NCBI GenBank assembly: GCA_023433965.1
Contig: JAEYTQ010000220.1
Coordinates: forward strand, 1 to 7,815
Length of the DNA: 7,815 nucleotides
Origin: Pseudomonadota bacterium
GTDB lineage: Bacteria > Pseudomonadota > Alphaproteobacteria > Rhizobiales > Xanthobacteraceae
Direction: 5' to 3'
The number at the start of each line of letters is the position of its first letter. The stretch's first letter is position 1. The translations under genes were made by a program, and so were the position numbers. Below are positions 6,621 through 7,815 of this stretch, piece by piece. Under the pieces are notes generated by a model. The model made no database searches. It was given only the letters and a program-made list of their open reading frames with translations, and was not told the origin of the DNA.

Positions 6621-6881
6621 CTAGCGGCGGGCTGCTGCCACCATGGTGGCAGCAGCCGTGATATCTTCTGCGAAGCGGGCCCCCTGCCAGGCGCGGCCCA
6701 TCACGTGGCGGGCCAGCGCATCCGCGGCTTGGACCAGCGGGCGTGCCACGGCGCCTGCGAGGGCGAACCGGAGGTTGACGGCCATGAGATCGAGCGAAAC
6801 CAGGCGGCCGAGCGCCGATACGGACCACGCCTGCGCTTGCGACAACGGAATGGCCGGGCCGAAATGGGTTGGAATGATCAT
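6621..6881 (-). CDS. Small hypothetical protein, 86 residues
   Basis: I do not recognise this family. The ATG at 6879-6881 is preceded by AAGGGGA (6889-6895, spacing 7). A TTG two codons earlier (6885-6887) has worse spacing. Third codon positions are mostly G or C, as in the neighbours. The protein has a short N-terminal segment (MIIPTHFGPAIPLS), then an alanine-rich, largely helical stretch with regularly spaced Leu, Arg and Asp/Glu (about residues 20-86) suggesting amphipathic helices somewhat like phasins, and a basic end ARR. No signal peptide or transmembrane segment is clear. It is read in the same direction as the GST, 35 nt before it, and carries a palindromic site both before it and inside its 3' end. 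A genuine small gene is more likely than a chance frame, but this is not certain. Confidence 0.6.
   Translation of the reverse strand: MIIPTHFGPAIPLSQAQAWSVSALGRLVSLDLMAVNLRFALAGAVARPLVQAADALARHVMGRAWQGARFAEDITAAATMVAAARR
6630..6657. promoter_or_regulatory. 28-bp perfect palindrome, candidate operator of the GST gene
   Basis: The 28 bases read the same on both strands with no loop. The core (6632-6655) is CTGCTGCCA, spacer CCATGG, TGGCAGCAG, which matches the site at 6928-6951 at 20 of 24 positions. It ends 46 nt before the GST ATG, the same distance as the other site from its gene. It lies inside the last codons of the small gene, where it encodes an AAATMVAAA stretch. Confidence 0.55.
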
Positions 6882-6913
6882 GAACAAATCCCCTTCAGTC
6901 GATGTGTTGTCCC

Positions 6914-6923
6914 GGTATAGAAC
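6914..6923. promoter_or_regulatory. Candidate overlapping -10 elements of the divergent promoters
   Basis: GGTATAGAAC holds TATAGA (6916-6921) for the + strand and TATACC (6914-6919) for the minus strand. On the minus strand TATACC lies 8 nt after the palindrome; TAGGTT (6618-6623) lies 8 nt after the other palindrome, upstream of the GST. No good -35 was found on either strand; CCTTCA (6892-6897) is the best for the + strand. The proposal is weak but positionally consistent. Confidence 0.3.
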
Positions 6924-6927
6924 TCCC

Positions 6928-6951
6928 CTGCTGCCAACATCCTGTCAGCAG
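6928..6951. promoter_or_regulatory. 24-bp inverted repeat, candidate operator of the WYL regulator
   Basis: CTGCTGCCA (6928-6936), spacer ACATCC, TGTCAGCAG (6943-6951): the arms match as inverted repeats at 8 of 9 positions. The site sits in the 126-nt gap between the small minus-strand gene and the divergent YafY-type gene, 46 nt before the ATG of the first and 56 nt before that of the second. This is the expected place for an autoregulating divergent repressor. A near-identical site lies at 6632-6655. Confidence 0.6.
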
Positions 6952-7007
6952 CCGCGCGCCGCCGTCTGAGACCCCCCGAGACAGAAAGCAGCGACGAGAG
7001 ACCTGTC

Positions 7008-7706
7008 ATGAGACGCGCCGACCGGCTGTTTCAAATCATCCAGGTGCTGAGGCGCACGCGTAAGCCGCTCACGGCGGACGCGATCGCGGCCGAGCTCGAG
7101 ACCTCGAAGCGCACCATCTATCGCGACATCGCCACCCTGATCGGCCAGCGCGTGCCGATCCGCGGCGAAGCGGGCATGGGCTACATCCTGGAAAAGGGTT
7201 TCGACCTGCCGCCCTTGATGCTGACGCCCGACGAGATCGAGGCCGCAGTGCTGGGCGCGCAATGGGTCGCGGGCCACGCCGACTCGGCACTGGCGCGCGC
7301 GGCCGAAGACCTGATGGCCAAGATCGCCGACACCGTGCCTGAGCGCCTGCGGCCGTTCGTGCTGGAGCCGGCGAGCCGGGCGCGGCCGAGCTGGAACCGG
7401 GAGCCGGACCGCCTGGACATGGCGCGCACCCGCACCCAGATCCACGAAGGCAAGAAGATCATGCTGCACTATCGCGACGAGCACGGCCGCCCCAGTGAGC
7501 GCGTGATCTGGCCGATCTCGGTCGGCTACCTCGAAGCGGTGCGGCTGCTGGCAGCCTGGTGCGAGCTGCGCGGTGACTTCCGCAGCTTCCGCACCGACCG
7601 CGTGGTCGAGGCGAACTATCTCGACGAGAAATATCCGGAGCGGCGCGACGTGCTGCGCGCCAGATGGCGGCAGAGCCTGGTCTGGGGCCCGCCGAAGGAC
7701 ACGTGA
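7008..7706 (+). CDS. YafY-type transcriptional regulator (HTH + WYL domain)
   Basis: A 232-residue regulator with the family's two-part layout. Residues about 5-60 are a winged HTH of the HTH_11 (DeoR-like) type, with ETSKRTIYRDIATL (31-44) as recognition helix and GEAGMGYIL (53-61) as wing. Residues about 135-205 are a WYL ligand-sensing domain, ending in the diagnostic RLLAAWCELRGDFRSFRTDRV (179-199). The W-Y-L triad itself reads R-L-L (179-181), a variation found in this subfamily. ATG 7008 is preceded only by a weak GAGAG, and the family's MRRADRL start supports it. It is divergent from the small gene and the GST and has a palindromic site in the shared gap, so it probably controls them and itself. 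WYL regulators respond to small ligands or nucleic acid; the inducer is unknown. Confidence 0.92.
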   Translation: MRRADRLFQIIQVLRRTRKPLTADAIAAELETSKRTIYRDIATLIGQRVPIRGEAGMGYILEKGFDLPPLMLTPDEIEAAVLGAQWVAGHADSALARAAEDLMAKIADTVPERLRPFVLEPASRARPSWNREPDRLDMARTRTQIHEGKKIMLHYRDEHGRPSERVIWPISVGYLEAVRLLAAWCELRGDFRSFRTDRVVEANYLDEKYPERRDVLRARWRQSLVWGPPKDT

Positions 7707-7708
7707 GG

Positions 7709-7815
7709 ATGATGAACGAGATCGACCTGTCGAGTTTTTGCCAGGGTTGCGGCGCCTGCTGCGGCTATTCGCAAAACTGGCCGCGCTTCTCGATCGAGAG
7801 CGAGGAGGAGCTTGC
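7709..7815 (+). CDS. YkgJ-type cysteine-cluster protein, 5' part only
   Basis: The first 35 codons of a gene running off the right edge. After MMNEIDLSSF comes CQGCGACCGYSQNWPRFSIESEEEL, with the C-x2-C-x2-C-C arrangement and following aromatic/acidic segment of the YkgJ (UPF0153) family, whose cysteines are predicted to bind zinc or an iron-sulphur cluster. The ATG at 7709 follows the regulator's stop by 2 nt; the next codon is also ATG (7712). GAGG (7705-7708) abuts the first ATG, so coupling to the regulator's translation is likely. Whether it shares a function with the regulator cannot be told from this fragment. Confidence 0.75.
   Translation, partial: MMNEIDLSSFCQGCGACCGYSQNWPRFSIESEEEL

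Noticed and set aside
6586..6828. 81-residue N-terminal extension of the GST
   Set aside because: The extension is Arg/Pro-rich and overlaps the upstream gene; the ATG at 6585 has a good ribosome site and starts at the thioredoxin-fold strand.
7548..7562. GGCTGCTGGCAGCC-like dyad inside the regulator gene as a third operator
   Set aside because: It lacks the 6-bp spacer between CTGCTGCCA-type arms and is ordinary coding sequence of the conserved RLLAAWCE motif.
1..7815. tRNA or rRNA genes, CRISPR arrays, insertion sequences, prophage or defence genes
   Set aside because: No such sequence, spaced repeats, transposase or phage-type gene is visible; the gene content is ordinary catabolic and regulatory.

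Overview
The window looks like chromosome of an alphaproteobacterium of the Bradyrhizobium/Rhodopseudomonas group. The grounds are uniformly high GC with strong GC bias at third codon positions, gene families typical of soil degraders of plant aromatics, and a dispersed inverted repeat beginning TCATTGCGAG of a kind very common between genes in Bradyrhizobium-like genomes. The assignment rests on gene content and style, not on a search.

Left part (1-642). The 3' end of a DUF3237 gene runs in from the left edge. It is followed by a non-coding gap of about 240 bases holding a degenerate REP-like inverted repeat, a small GC hairpin, and then a promoter with an overlapping palindrome (GTTAT-N5-ATAAC) directly before the main operon.

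Main operon (643-5790, + strand). Five genes read the same way: a crotonase, a feruloyl-CoA synthase-type ligase (ATGA overlap with the crotonase), an HSD10-type short-chain dehydrogenase (SDR), a 4-hydroxybenzoyl-CoA thioesterase-type hotdog protein, and a periplasmic substrate-binding protein resembling the phenylpropanoid binder CouP of R. palustris. The operon ends at a strong hairpin terminator. Together they read as capture of a hydroxycinnamate (p-coumarate, ferulate or a relative), CoA activation, hydration, possibly oxidation of the beta-hydroxyl, and release of an aromatic acid from CoA. The crotonase keeps both acid/base glutamates and lacks the serine and tyrosine of classical hydroxycinnamoyl-CoA hydratase-lyase. 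With the dehydrogenase and thioesterase beside it, this favours a beta-oxidative route. No thiolase or retro-Claisen hydrolase, and no ABC permease or ATPase, is visible.

Right part (5857-7815). On the minus strand lie a Fax/metaxin-like glutathione S-transferase and, upstream of it, a small unrecognised 86-residue gene. Divergent from them on the + strand is a YafY-type HTH/WYL regulator, with a YkgJ-type cysteine-cluster protein starting 2 nt after it and running off the edge.

The most notable hidden structure is a pair of matching 24-bp palindromic sites (CTGCTGCCA-N6-TGNCAGCAG, 20 of 24 bases identical). One is in the divergent gap and one inside the 3' end of the small gene. Each lies exactly 46 nt upstream of the ATG of a minus-strand gene. 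They look like paired operators, most simply for the WYL regulator, making the small gene, the GST and the regulator a small regulon.
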